From Hoeflea sp. (GTDB taxonomy: Bacteria > Pseudomonadota > Alphaproteobacteria > Rhizobiales > Rhizobiaceae), in contig JAHRFE010000027.1 in assembly GCA_019084245.1 (NCBI GenBank), forward strand, positions 62,001 to 126,000: DNA of 64,000 nucleotides, written 5' to 3'. Shown piece after piece: positions 35,799 to 44,419 of the stretch. A model generated the notes under the pieces. It did not search any database and was not told the origin of the DNA. It saw only the letters and a program-made list of their open reading frames with translations. Every line of letters begins with the position of its first letter. Position 1 is the first letter of the stretch. Made by a program: the position numbers and the translations under genes.

Positions 35799-36362
35799 TT
35801 AACGCCGCGCGATAATCTCGCGGCCTTCGATCTTCATGCGGAACCCCATCTTGCCGGTGGTGCGGCGCACCAGGAACCGCGGCCGGCGGTCGGCGATCTG
35901 GTGGTGCCGGCGGCGGCGCGAGGGAGAGGCGGTCTGCTGCAGCGATCCGTCCTCGAGCGGGCGGGCCACGCCATCGGCTTCCACCATCATCATCGGCAGG
36001 CTGTAGAGCTCCGCCCAGGCGCGCCAATCGGCGGCGATGTCATCGAGATCATGGGCGACCAGCAGCGGCACGCACAGAGCGACGTCGGTGTGGTGCAGCT
36101 CCAGTGTTACCGTCACGGTGCCGTCGCCATGGTCGATGGCCCGTGCGGCAACGCCCTTGAAGGCGCGGGCCGGCAGGGCAATCGACAGGGGCAGCCCCGA
36201 TTTTGACAGGACTTTGCGGATCACGGCGCCGCGGCTGTCGAGCGTCACGGAAACCTCGTCACGCTCGTCGCGCGCCGCATAGGACACGCGTTGCGGAAAA
36301 TTGCCCGGATCTAGTCGCAACTCGAATCCGGCCCAGACGGGCTTCAATACGGTTTTGGTCAT
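35799..36362 (-). CDS. DUF6101 family protein
   Basis: A 187-residue soluble protein starting MTKTVLKPVWAGFELRLDPGNFP. The pattern RVSYAARDERDEVSVTLDSRGAVI followed by LPLSIALPARAFKGVAARA and LELHHTDVALCVPLLVAHDLDDIAADWRAW is, from memory, a family restricted to rhizobia and listed as DUF6101. It has no signal peptide or membrane segment. The C-terminus is Arg-rich. The ATG at 36362 is favoured because the 16 upstream codons look non-coding. The function is unknown. Confidence 0.75.
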   Translation of the reverse strand: MTKTVLKPVWAGFELRLDPGNFPQRVSYAARDERDEVSVTLDSRGAVIRKVLSKSGLPLSIALPARAFKGVAARAIDHGDGTVTVTLELHHTDVALCVPLLVAHDLDDIAADWRAWAELYSLPMMMVEADGVARPLEDGSLQQTASPSRRRRHHQIADRRPRFLVRRTTGKMGFRMKIEGREIIARR

Positions 36363-36560
36363 GTCTATCGCCTCTGTAACTCTTGAGAGCCGGTTATCCG
36401 GCCTTCTCATCCGGGGCTTTTCGCCCTCTCACACGAAGCAACATGCCAAAATGCCGTTCCCGGCGGCTTAAAATTCTGGGTTAAGAAAAGCTATGTATTG
36501 GAAATGGTTAGCGAACCCCGACCGTCCCATTTCCATTTTGGAAAGGTTACCCGACAGTGC

Positions 36561-36659
36561 CGCCGCGCATCCGGTCGGATGCGCAAAGGTCGCTTTAAAG
36601 CCTTTGAATGGATGCATTTACGTTATCGCTCGATTGGATCCAATCGAGCGCGACATGCA
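36561..36659 (+). repeat. two-hairpin intergenic element, copy A
   Basis: It has the GCGCATCC-GGTC-GGATGCGC hairpin (36565-36584), then a linker beginning AAAGGTCGCT and containing CTTTGAATGGATGCAT and ACGTTATCG, then a second hairpin CGCTCGATTG-GATC-CAATCGAGCG and GCGACATGCAT. It lies between DUF6101 and the stop of the FAD-linked oxidase, which it abuts. The same architecture recurs at about 49.6 kb (inverted) and 60.7 kb. The rest of the 36363-36560 gap shows nothing clear. Confidence 0.8.
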
Positions 36660-38087
36660 TCAGGCAACCACCTTGCCCGGATTCATGATGCCCCTGGGAT
36701 CGATCGCCTGCTTGATCCGGTGCATCAGCGCCATTTCGACGGGCGACCGGATCGCGGCAAGTTCGTCGCGCTTGAGCTGTCCGATGCCATGCTCGGCTGA
36801 GATCGACCCGTCCAGATCCAGCACTATTCCATGGACGATTGCGTTCATTTCCGTCCAGCGCGCCAGAAAGGCCTCGGTGTCTGCGCCAAGGGGCTGGGAG
36901 ATGTTGTAATGAATATTGCCGTCGCCCATGTGCCCGAAGGCGACGATGCGCGCATCCGGCATGGCGGACTTCACCGCACGGTCGGCGCGCGCAAGAAACT
37001 CCGGAACAAGCGCTACGGGAACCGAGACATCATGCTTGATCGACCCGCCCTCGGGCTTCTGCGCCCAGGACATCGATTCCCTCAGTTTCCAGAAATTCTG
37101 GCGTTGTGCCTCCGTCTCGGCGGCGGCGGCATCGCGGATCAGGCCCTGCTCGTCGGCCGCCATGAACAGGCCTTCCAGCATGGCCCGCGCCGCTTCCTGC
37201 GACTGGCCCGATGAAATGTCGATCAGCGCGTACCAGGGATGCGGCCCGGAGAGTGGATCGCGCACGCCCTCGATGTGCCGGGTGGTGAATTCGACGCCGA
37301 TGCGCGGCATCAGCTCGAAGCCGGTGAGCGAAGCGCCGCAGTAATCCTGCGCGACACGGAACAGCTTCAGCGCGGTGTCCGGATCATCGACGCCCGCATA
37401 GATGGTCTCGTGCCCGCGCGGCGCCGGAAACAGTTTCAGCACCGCCGCGGTGATCACGCCGAGCGTGCCTTCCGCACCGATGAACAGGTCGCGCAGATCA
37501 TAGCCGGTGTTGTCCTTCTTGAGCGCGCGCAGTCCCTGCCAGATTTCACCGTCCGGCAGCACCACCTCGAGACCCAGGCAGAGCTGGCGCATGTTGCCAT
37601 AGGCGAGAACGGCGGTTCCGCCGGCATTGGAGGAGAGGTTGCCGCCGATCTGGCACGAGCCTTCCGATCCGAGCGACAGCGGAAACAGCAGGCCCTCGTC
37701 GCTGGCCGCCTGTTGCGCCTGCGCCAGCACCACGCCCGCCTCGGCGACCATTGTCTGGCCGACCGGGTCGAGCGAGCGGATCTTGTTGAGCCGCGACAGC
37801 GACAGCACGACTTCACCTTGTCCCGGACGCGGCGACTGTCCGCCCACCAGCCCTGTATTGCCGCCCTGCGGCACCACTGCGGTATCGGTCTCATGCGCCA
37901 GCCGCAGGATGGCCGAGACTTCCTGCGTGGAGCCCGGGCGCAGTACCAGCGGGCTTTCGCCCCTGTAAAGGCCGCGCAACTCGACCAGATGCGGGGCAAT
38001 ATCGGTTGGAGCGGTCAAGGCGTTTGGCTCACCGGTAATGGCGGCAAAACGGGCAATCAGCGCGGAATCGGTCAAGGGCGTTGGCAT
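36660..38087 (-). CDS. FAD-linked oxidase (GlcD/D-2-hydroxyacid dehydrogenase type)
   Basis: A 475-residue flavoprotein of the GlcD/D-lactate or D-2-hydroxyglutarate dehydrogenase group. The FAD-binding (PP-loop) part has PQGGNTGLVGGQSP and GLLFPLSLGSEGSCQIGGNLSSNAGG (about 95-165). The C-terminal FAD-oxidase_C domain (about 220-470) holds HMGDGNIHYN near the end and the final HRIKQAIDPRGIMNPGK. This enzyme group oxidises D-2-hydroxyacids to 2-oxoacids. The exact substrate cannot be read. The frame opens with a TTG two codons upstream of the chosen ATG. Repeat copy A begins directly after the stop. Confidence 0.87.
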   Translation of the reverse strand: MPTPLTDSALIARFAAITGEPNALTAPTDIAPHLVELRGLYRGESPLVLRPGSTQEVSAILRLAHETDTAVVPQGGNTGLVGGQSPRPGQGEVVLSLSRLNKIRSLDPVGQTMVAEAGVVLAQAQQAASDEGLLFPLSLGSEGSCQIGGNLSSNAGGTAVLAYGNMRQLCLGLEVVLPDGEIWQGLRALKKDNTGYDLRDLFIGAEGTLGVITAAVLKLFPAPRGHETIYAGVDDPDTALKLFRVAQDYCGASLTGFELMPRIGVEFTTRHIEGVRDPLSGPHPWYALIDISSGQSQEAARAMLEGLFMAADEQGLIRDAAAAETEAQRQNFWKLRESMSWAQKPEGGSIKHDVSVPVALVPEFLARADRAVKSAMPDARIVAFGHMGDGNIHYNISQPLGADTEAFLARWTEMNAIVHGIVLDLDGSISAEHGIGQLKRDELAAIRSPVEMALMHRIKQAIDPRGIMNPGKVVA

Positions 38088-38307
38088 CCCCAAGCATCTA
38101 TCGCCGCGAGCGCTGCAAGTCGAGGGGCGTTAAAGCTCGGGTCGCCGGGACCCGATACTCAAAAACGCGTCCGCCATCGCGCCCGCTCGCACGAGACATT
38201 GGCCATCTCCAGTCCCTCCAGGAAGCTCGGGACACCCGCATGAACTGACGCCCTGACATGCCGGGACCATGTCACCATGTGCGAACTGCGCTTTTTCCCG
38301 AAACTTG

Positions 38308-39912
38308 TCAGTTGCTGATTCGGACGCCCGCCACCGATTGCCCGATCGCCGCGAAGGCCTGCTTCAGGGACACGACATCCTTGGCCATGAAGAAGTTCTC
38401 CTTGCGGCTTGCGCAATTGGAGAAAAGCTTCACCACCGATGATGCGGTCGTCTTGTAGATCACCGTGTAGACTTCGATGCCGAGCTTCTTGATGTCGACG
38501 CACATGTTGGCCGTCGAGGTGTTCAGGTAAGCTTCCGCATTTGATTGCGTGGTGGCCGAGTTGATGCGGCCATCGCTCAGAAAGCCGTAGGAGCCGTAGT
38601 CCGACTTGTTGATGGTGCCTGATGAACCAAACGAGACATTCGTGCCATCGGTCATGATGACCAGGATCTTTGAGGCGGCGTCGGGATCGTACGGAGCCGC
38701 CTGTGTGTAGGGTGCCTCCGGCGAAAGGACGCGCCAGCCCCATGCCAGGCCCTCTGCAATATTGGTGCCCGAACCATTCCAGTACTGCATGGCATCGATG
38801 CCGGTGCGGACTTTTGATATGTCGCTTGTCAGAGGCACGATGGGTGTTGGACAGGCACGGTTGGGTCCAAGGGTCAGCGGGCCGTTAGCATCATTGTGAT
38901 TGGCGATGACCGGGCTCTGTGTCTTGTACTTTGTGACCGAGCGCTGAACGGTCTCGTGGTCGCCGGAGACGCCGTCATTGAGCCAGGAGTTGTTGAAGGA
39001 TGTGGAGCTGTTGCCGCCCTGGGAAATCCGGTTTCCAGGTTCGTCGGGTGCAAAATATGGCACGAACAATGTGTCGGGATTGGCGGAATCAGGCGGGGTG
39101 AGATCTGTGTTGTAGGGAACCGGCCGTGCTTCCACGCATCCCTTCCAGGTGGTTCCGGACCAGGCAAACAGGTTGAGATGATGCGGATAGTCTCCGCCGC
39201 CAATTTGACCGTTGCTGTGGCCGGATGCCTTTCGGCTCGTTCTCTGGCCGTGGTTCAGAAATGTCCAGCCATTGTAGAGCGATTTCCCGCCTTCATCGAT
39301 CCAGGTGTTGGAGAAGCCTTCGCCCTTCACGTTGACGGACGTCACGAACGGGACGAGACCGACCTTCAGGCTCTGCTGGGCCGTGTTGATCCCGCCAAGC
39401 GCATCCACCAGGGCATGCGAGGCCTGCTTCAGGGCTGAAATACCGCCCGATCCCATGGAGCCGGTGTTATCAAGGGCGATCGCGATTTCGATGCTTCGTG
39501 TCGAGAAGGTCGTCGACGCCACGGCCGAAACCTTGTTGGGCATCAATTTTCCCATGAACATGAGCGGGACACTCGCTGTCGCGCGTGCATCTGTCCGGAT
39601 AAAGTTTGCGCCAACTGTCTGGTCTACGTCCTGATCAAGCAAGGTGATAAAGCCGTTTGATGCCAACTGAGCGCTGAGAATACTGCCAAATACGGCGGAG
39701 CGATCATTTGCCGTCACGTCCTTCCTCGAGACGGCTAGAACCGCAGCGTCCACCGAGTTCTGCAGCTCAGACTTGGCGCTCGCCAGGTTGACGTAGTCGA
39801 CAGCCAATCCGGCGGATGCGAGCAGCACGGGAGCCAGAATTGCGGTGGAAATGGCAAAATTCCCGCGCTTGCAAGTCAGGAGTCGTGAAAGCAATGTCTG
39901 TGCTGCACCCAT
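38308..39912 (-). CDS. TadE/TadG-like pilus assembly protein with a vWA domain
   Basis: A 534-residue protein. The N-terminal hydrophobic segment FAISTAILAPVLLASAGLAVDY (about 18-39) is the TadE/TadG-type anchor, followed by a von Willebrand factor A-like domain with the metal-site motif IAIALDNTGSMGSG (DxTGS) and a later IMTDGTN (DG) motif. The protein probably faces the periplasm and interacts with the pilus machinery or the cell surface. No other tad or cpa genes are nearby, so it is an orphan. Long low-complexity insertions rich in Asn/Thr/Ser lie within the vWA region. Confidence 0.82.
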   Translation of the reverse strand: MGAAQTLLSRLLTCKRGNFAISTAILAPVLLASAGLAVDYVNLASAKSELQNSVDAAVLAVSRKDVTANDRSAVFGSILSAQLASNGFITLLDQDVDQTVGANFIRTDARATASVPLMFMGKLMPNKVSAVASTTFSTRSIEIAIALDNTGSMGSGGISALKQASHALVDALGGINTAQQSLKVGLVPFVTSVNVKGEGFSNTWIDEGGKSLYNGWTFLNHGQRTSRKASGHSNGQIGGGDYPHHLNLFAWSGTTWKGCVEARPVPYNTDLTPPDSANPDTLFVPYFAPDEPGNRISQGGNSSTSFNNSWLNDGVSGDHETVQRSVTKYKTQSPVIANHNDANGPLTLGPNRACPTPIVPLTSDISKVRTGIDAMQYWNGSGTNIAEGLAWGWRVLSPEAPYTQAAPYDPDAASKILVIMTDGTNVSFGSSGTINKSDYGSYGFLSDGRINSATTQSNAEAYLNTSTANMCVDIKKLGIEVYTVIYKTTASSVVKLFSNCASRKENFFMAKDVVSLKQAFAAIGQSVAGVRISN

Positions 39913-40209
39913 TTGATCGCCTTTGATGTCGGAGCCGCATTCTTGGCCTGGGGACTTGGTTTCGGTGAAATCTAGTAGGGTGGGGTAAATCGAATCTTAA
40001 AGAGTGGCCGTTGGAGGGCGCCAAATGGAAACCCTGGTTAAAAAAGTCTACCGGGCCTGACTGGGTGTTGAGGCTGACGAACGTTGGCTGTTCTTCACGC
40101 CGTCCAGTTGCCGCGCTCGGATGCCGCCAGAACAAAGCCCCTGTGAACTCATTGAAAAGCCTGAAGTGTTGCGAGGTCTGTCGATCCAGCGGCGCTGGCG
40201 CAGCCGGTC
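39913..40209. other. intergenic region between the tadG-like and tsaC/sua5 genes
   Basis: About 297 bp. I see no convincing gene, hairpin terminator or repeat. A 79-codon frame at 40011-40250 runs across the stop of the leftward tsaC gene and is not supported. Confidence 0.4.
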
Positions 40210-41181
40210 TCAGTCGCGCGGTGCGGCGGCGCGGGCAAGGCGGTCATTGATGGCCGCGCCGAGGCCGTGACCGGAAACCGGCGCGACGGCGATGCAGGCT
40301 GCGCCTGACGCATCGGCGCGCTTGAGAAAATCAAACAGGTTTGCAGCCGCCTCGCGCAGATCGCCGGTCGGCGACAGGTCCATGATCATCCTGGCCTGGT
40401 CTTCTCCCGGAAGCGGCGTTCCGCCGAACCGGATCACCGTTTCACCGGGCCTGACGTCGGTGACGTTCAAGCGCACTGCCGCATTTGGCGCATAATGCGA
40501 AGCCAGCATCCCCGGCGCGATCACGGCTTCTGACGGTTGGGTGGCATGACGCTCGACTGCAAGGCCGGCGATATCCTCGATGGCTTCAACCGGAATGCCG
40601 CCGGGCCGGAGCAGGCGCAATCCGCCGTCTTCCACCGCCAGGATCGTCGATTCCACCCCGATCCGGCAGCGTCCGCCATCCAGGATCAGGCCGATCCGGT
40701 CGCCGAGATCCTCCTCCACATGCCGGGCCGATGTCGGGCTGACGCGGCCCGACCGGTTGGCGCTCGGCGCCGCCAGGGGATCGCCGAACGCGGCGATCAG
40801 GTCCCGTGCAAAGCCTTCCGGCATGCGGACCGCTGCCGTTGGCAGCCCGGCCGTGGCCAGCGGGTGGATCCGGCCAGTGTCATTGAGCGGCAGCACCAGC
40901 GTCAGCGCGCCGGGCCAGAATTCTGCGGCCAGTCTTTCCGCCAGCGGCGAGAATGTGACATGCGCCTTGGCCATCTCGAGATCGGACACATGCGAGATCA
41001 GCGGGTTGAAGCGCGGGCGGCCCTTGGCCTCGTAGATGGCGGTGATCGCTGAAGGATTGGTGGCGTCGGCGGCGAGCCCGTAGACCGTCTCGGTCGGAAC
41101 CGCCACGGCCTCGCCGCGCCGCAAAGCTTCGATTGCCAGCGGAATCGCGGTCGGATCCAGGATTGGGAGAATGCGCGCCAT
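40210..41181 (-). CDS. tsaC: L-threonylcarbamoyladenylate synthase (Sua5/YwlC type)
   Basis: A 323-residue protein with the YrdC fold: the opening GEAVAVPTETVYGLAADATN and KGRPRFNPLISHV are diagnostic, plus PSANRSGRVSPT. The C-terminal third is the extra Sua5 domain (PGMLASHYAPN). It makes threonylcarbamoyl-AMP for the t6A37 modification of ANN-decoding tRNAs. It is over 100 residues longer than E. coli TsaC, so it is of the Sua5 type. It is divergent from the acyl-CoA dehydrogenase operon. Confidence 0.92.
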   Translation of the reverse strand: MARILPILDPTAIPLAIEALRRGEAVAVPTETVYGLAADATNPSAITAIYEAKGRPRFNPLISHVSDLEMAKAHVTFSPLAERLAAEFWPGALTLVLPLNDTGRIHPLATAGLPTAAVRMPEGFARDLIAAFGDPLAAPSANRSGRVSPTSARHVEEDLGDRIGLILDGGRCRIGVESTILAVEDGGLRLLRPGGIPVEAIEDIAGLAVERHATQPSEAVIAPGMLASHYAPNAAVRLNVTDVRPGETVIRFGGTPLPGEDQARMIMDLSPTGDLREAAANLFDFLKRADASGAACIAVAPVSGHGLGAAINDRLARAAAPRD

Positions 41182-41365
41182 GGTCTGTCCGTTTTGCCAG
41201 CGCTGGCTCTATCAGGCGCACCGGAGGGACGCAACAAAAGGCGATTCCGGCCGAAGCATCCGACTGCGGGAGCAGCGGTTAAATCCAGGGCCGGAAGTTT
41301 TCCGTCCCCGGACGCAGGATGGCCCTTAGCCCTTGCAATGGGCGCGCCAAATTCCATCTCCCAAA

Positions 41366-41394
41366 TTGACGTTTACGTAAAAACCACCTAGCCA
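41366..41394 (+). promoter_or_regulatory. promoter/operator-like site upstream of the acyl-CoA dehydrogenase
   Basis: TTGACGTTTACGTAAA (41366-41381) contains the palindrome TTTACGTAAA (41372-41381). TTGACG can be read as a -35 box, with a weak -10 (TAGCCA at 41389) 17 bp on. As I recall, MerR-family LiuR regulators of branched-chain and fatty acid catabolism bind TTTACGTAAACGTAAA-type sites, which would fit the genes downstream. The regulator itself is not in the window. Confidence 0.4.
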
Positions 41395-41448
41395 TGGCGC
41401 GGATATGTTTGCGTCGCAATGGCAGTCGGACTTCAGGGAGGAGATCAC

Positions 41449-43230
41449 ATGTATCGTGCGCCGGTAGAGGAAATCGCTCACACGCTCAAATCGGTTGCGG
41501 GCCTTGGCAAGGCGCTCGAGGCCGGCCGGTTCGGCGATCTGGGCGAGGACCTTGTCGACGCCATCCTGGCCGAGGCCGGCCGGTTCGCCAGCGACGAGAT
41601 CGCGCCCTTGAACGAGATCGGCGACACCCATGGAGCTATCCTCAAGGACGGTGCGGTCACCACGCCGCCCGGCTGGAAGGACCTCTACCAGAACTGGATC
41701 GCCGGCGGCTGGAACGGCCTGACCGGACCCGAGGAGTATGGCGGGCAGGGCCTGCCGATGCTCTTGTCGGTGGCCGCGCTCGAAATGTGGAATTCGGGCT
41801 CGCTCGCCTTCGGCATCGGCCCGACGCTGACCATGGGCGCGGTCGAGGCGCTCGACAAGCATGCCTCCGATGCGCTCAAGGCCAAATATCTCGAAAAGCT
41901 CGTCACCGGCGAGTGGATGGGGACGATGAACCTGACCGAGCCGCAGGCAGGCTCCGACCTCAACGCGCTACGCGCCCGCGCTGAACCCAATGGCGACGGC
42001 ACCTACCGGATCTTCGGCCAGAAGATCTACATCACCTATGGCGAGCATGATTTCACCGACAACATCATCCACCTGGTGCTGGCGCGCCTGCCCGATGCGC
42101 CAGCCGGCACCCGCGGCATCTCGCTGTTCCTGGTGCCGAAATTCTTCGTCGGCGATGACGGGGCGTTGGGCGACCGCAACGACGTGTTCTGCTCGGGCCT
42201 CGAGCACAAGTTGGGCATCCATGCCTCGCCCACCTGCACCATGATCTATGGCGACGGCAAGTTCGGCGATACGCCCGGCGCCATCGGCTGGCTGATCGGC
42301 GAGGAAAACCGCGGCCTTGCCTGCATGTTCACCATGATGAACAACGCCCGTCTCGCCGTCGGCATGCAGGGCGTGGCGATCGCCGAGACCGCCACCCAGA
42401 AGGCGATTGCCTATGCGAAGGATCGCACCCAGGGCCGCGCGCCGGGCTTCACCGGCGAGGGCATGAGCCCGATCATCGACCACCCCGACGTCGCCCGCAT
42501 GCTGATGACCATGAAGGCGCTGACGCAAGGCGCGCGCGCCATCTGCTATTCCTGCGCCGAGGCGCTCGACATGGCCCATGTGAGCGAGGGCGAGGAGGCA
42601 AAGGCCTGGTCGGAGCGCGCCAGCCTCATCACCCCGATCGCCAAGGCGTTTTCCACCGACATCGGCATGGAAGTGGCCTCGCTCGGCGTCCAGGTGCATG
42701 GCGGCATGGGTTTTATCGAGGAGACAGGTGCTGCCCGCCTGCTGCGCGATTCCCGCATCGCGCCGATCTACGAGGGCACCAACGGCATCCAGGCAATCGA
42801 CCTGGTGACCCGCAAGCTGCCATTGTCCGGCGGCGCGACGGTCGCTGCCTTCATCGCCGATTTCAAGGCCGACGCCGAGGCCGCCCGCGCCTCCAATGCC
42901 CCGGCGCTCGACGGCGTGGCAGGTCATCTCGATGCGGCCATCGCCGATCTCGAGACCGCCACCGCCTATATGCAGTCGGCGATAGCGGAAGGCCGCCAGA
43001 CCGATGCGCTCTCCGGCGCCACGCCCTATCTGAGACTGTTCGGCCTGACCGCCAGCGTCGCCATGCTCGCGCGCGGCGCGCTGGCCGACCAGGATGCCCC
43101 TGAAGCGCCTGGACGTGCGGCCCTTGCCCGCTTTGCCGCGGCCAACCTGGCGCCCGAGACCAAGGGGCTCCTGTCGAGCGCCACGGCCGGCGCCGCAAGC
43201 CTTGAAAACGCAAGCGCAGCGCTCGCCTGA
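41449..43230 (+). CDS. acyl-CoA dehydrogenase with C-terminal ACAD domain
   Basis: A 593-residue flavoprotein of the long acyl-CoA dehydrogenase branch (the DmdC/3-methylmercaptopropionyl-CoA dehydrogenase group also belongs here). MNLTEPQAGSDLNALR is the FAD/substrate motif, and IYEGTNGIQAIDLV contains the catalytic-base glutamate. The extra domain near 490-593 is the acyl-CoA dehydrogenase C-terminal domain. AGGGAGGAG precedes the ATG at 41449. It is followed 49 bp later by an enoyl-CoA hydratase and probably forms one operon for beta-oxidation. The substrate is unknown. Confidence 0.87.
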   Translation: MYRAPVEEIAHTLKSVAGLGKALEAGRFGDLGEDLVDAILAEAGRFASDEIAPLNEIGDTHGAILKDGAVTTPPGWKDLYQNWIAGGWNGLTGPEEYGGQGLPMLLSVAALEMWNSGSLAFGIGPTLTMGAVEALDKHASDALKAKYLEKLVTGEWMGTMNLTEPQAGSDLNALRARAEPNGDGTYRIFGQKIYITYGEHDFTDNIIHLVLARLPDAPAGTRGISLFLVPKFFVGDDGALGDRNDVFCSGLEHKLGIHASPTCTMIYGDGKFGDTPGAIGWLIGEENRGLACMFTMMNNARLAVGMQGVAIAETATQKAIAYAKDRTQGRAPGFTGEGMSPIIDHPDVARMLMTMKALTQGARAICYSCAEALDMAHVSEGEEAKAWSERASLITPIAKAFSTDIGMEVASLGVQVHGGMGFIEETGAARLLRDSRIAPIYEGTNGIQAIDLVTRKLPLSGGATVAAFIADFKADAEAARASNAPALDGVAGHLDAAIADLETATAYMQSAIAEGRQTDALSGATPYLRLFGLTASVAMLARGALADQDAPEAPGRAALARFAAANLAPETKGLLSSATAGAASLENASAALA

Positions 43231-43279
43231 ACTTTTTCGCAGCTGGCGATGCGCCGGCGCGATCCTCAAGGGGACAGAC

Positions 43280-44038
43280 ATGACCGACCACATCCTCATC
43301 GACCGCGCGGGCGAGACCCACGCCCTCAACGTCATCCGCTTCAACCGGCCCGACAAGAAGAACGCCATCACCCGCGCCATGTATGCGGCGATGGCAAAGG
43401 CGCTCTCCGACGGCGAGGCCGATGACACGGTGCGGGCGCATGTGATCCTCGGCACGCCCGGCGCGTTCTCGTCGGGCAATGACATGCAGGATTTCATGGC
43501 CGTCGCCATGGGCGCCTCCAAGGGCGAGGAAGTCTTCGATTTCCTCATCGCGCTCGCAACCGTCACCAAGCCGGTCGTCTCCGGCGTCGACGGCCTGGCG
43601 ATCGGCATCGGCACCACCATCCACATGCACTGCGACCTGACCTTCGCCACGCCCGCTTCGCGCTTCCACACCCCCTTCGTCGATCTGGCGCTGGTGCCCG
43701 AGGCCGGCTCCAGCCTGCTCGCGCCGGCCGCGATGGGCCACCAGAAGGCCTTCGCCCTGCTCGCCGCCGGCCTGCCGTTTTCGGGCGAGGAGGCCGAGCG
43801 CGCCGGCCTGATCTTCAAGACCGTCTCCGTGGACGAGCTCGAGCCCGCAGTCTTTGCCGCCGCCGAGCACCTGGCCGCCAAACCGCCCAAGGCCCTGGCC
43901 ATCGCCCGCCGCCTCATCAAGCCCGACCCCGACCTGGTGACAGCCCGCATCCGCGAGGAGGGCGCCCTGTTCGCCGCCCAGTTGAAAAGCGCCGAGGCGC
44001 TGGCGGCCTTCCAGGCCTTCATGGCGCGGAAGAAGTAG
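43280..44038 (+). CDS. enoyl-CoA hydratase/isomerase family protein
   Basis: A 252-residue crotonase-fold protein. FSSGNDMQDF is the oxyanion-hole region with the GNDxxDF pattern, and VSGVDGLAIGIGTTIHMHCDL is the second CoA-binding strand. The usual catalytic Glu of hydratases is replaced near AMGHQKAF, so it may be an isomerase or a CoA hydrolase rather than a hydratase. Its position just after the acyl-CoA dehydrogenase suggests cotranscription. The start at 43280 follows AGGGGACAG, while the frame is open further upstream inside the preceding gene. Confidence 0.85.
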   Translation: MTDHILIDRAGETHALNVIRFNRPDKKNAITRAMYAAMAKALSDGEADDTVRAHVILGTPGAFSSGNDMQDFMAVAMGASKGEEVFDFLIALATVTKPVVSGVDGLAIGIGTTIHMHCDLTFATPASRFHTPFVDLALVPEAGSSLLAPAAMGHQKAFALLAAGLPFSGEEAERAGLIFKTVSVDELEPAVFAAAEHLAAKPPKALAIARRLIKPDPDLVTARIREEGALFAAQLKSAEALAAFQAFMARKK

Positions 44039-44127
44039 GGGGCGGCGGCGGGACCCGGCGTCCTCTCGTTCGTCGCCTTCGGGTTCCGACCTTTCGGTCC
44101 GTCAACCCAGGCGCCAGCCCCTCGTTT

Positions 44128-44234
44128 CGTCATCCTGGGGCCCCGAGCCAAGGATCCATACCGTGAGCTTTCCGAGCCTGATGATGGTTGAAGCAGCACG
44201 GAATGGATCCTTGGCTCGCGGGCCAAGGATGACG
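44128..44234. repeat. GTCAT...ATGAC palindromic repeat, copy 2
   Basis: An inverted-repeat element with ends CGTCATCCTGGGGCC and GGCCAAGGATGACG and internal AAGGATCCAT / ATGGATCCTTGG arms. It has the same end pattern as the elements at 13996 and 47262, an alphaproteobacterial intergenic repeat style. Confidence 0.7.
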
Positions 44235-44281
44235 AGGGGAGGGCAGGGCTCATCCCGGCCAGTCGCATTGCCGCGGCCTCC

Positions 44282-44406
44282 AATCTCCCCCCTTGCGGGG
44301 GAGATGTCGGCGTAGCCGACAGAGGGGGGTAAGGCGGCAATCACGGAATACGCGGCGTCACCCCCCTCTGTCACTTCGTGACATCTCCCCCGCAAGGGGG
44401 GAGATT
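44282..44406. repeat. pair of inverted AATCTCCCCCCTTGCGGGGGAG elements
   Basis: Two copies of a unit of about 48 bp face each other (44282-44330 and 44360-44406). They match base for base except in the small internal hairpin (GTCGGCGTAGCCGAC versus TCACTTCGTGA). Each unit is itself made of hairpins. The spacer is 29 bp. Confidence 0.85.
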
Positions 44407-44419
44407 AGAGGCCGTTGGC

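Larger units (their letters stand above)
44039..44419. other. gene-free repeat-bearing gap between the crotonase and metalloprotease genes
   Basis: No gene is seen. The gap carries two palindromic repeats, described below at 44128-44234 and 44282-44406. Confidence 0.6.

Noticed and set aside
40011-40250. A 79-codon rightward frame between the tadG-like and tsaC genes
   Set aside because: It overlaps the tsaC end, lacks a ribosome site and has no coherent pattern.
41968-44340. A 790-codon leftward frame across the acyl-CoA dehydrogenase and crotonase genes
   Set aside because: Both genes are strongly supported rightward. The frame runs on into repeat DNA and is an artefact of high GC.
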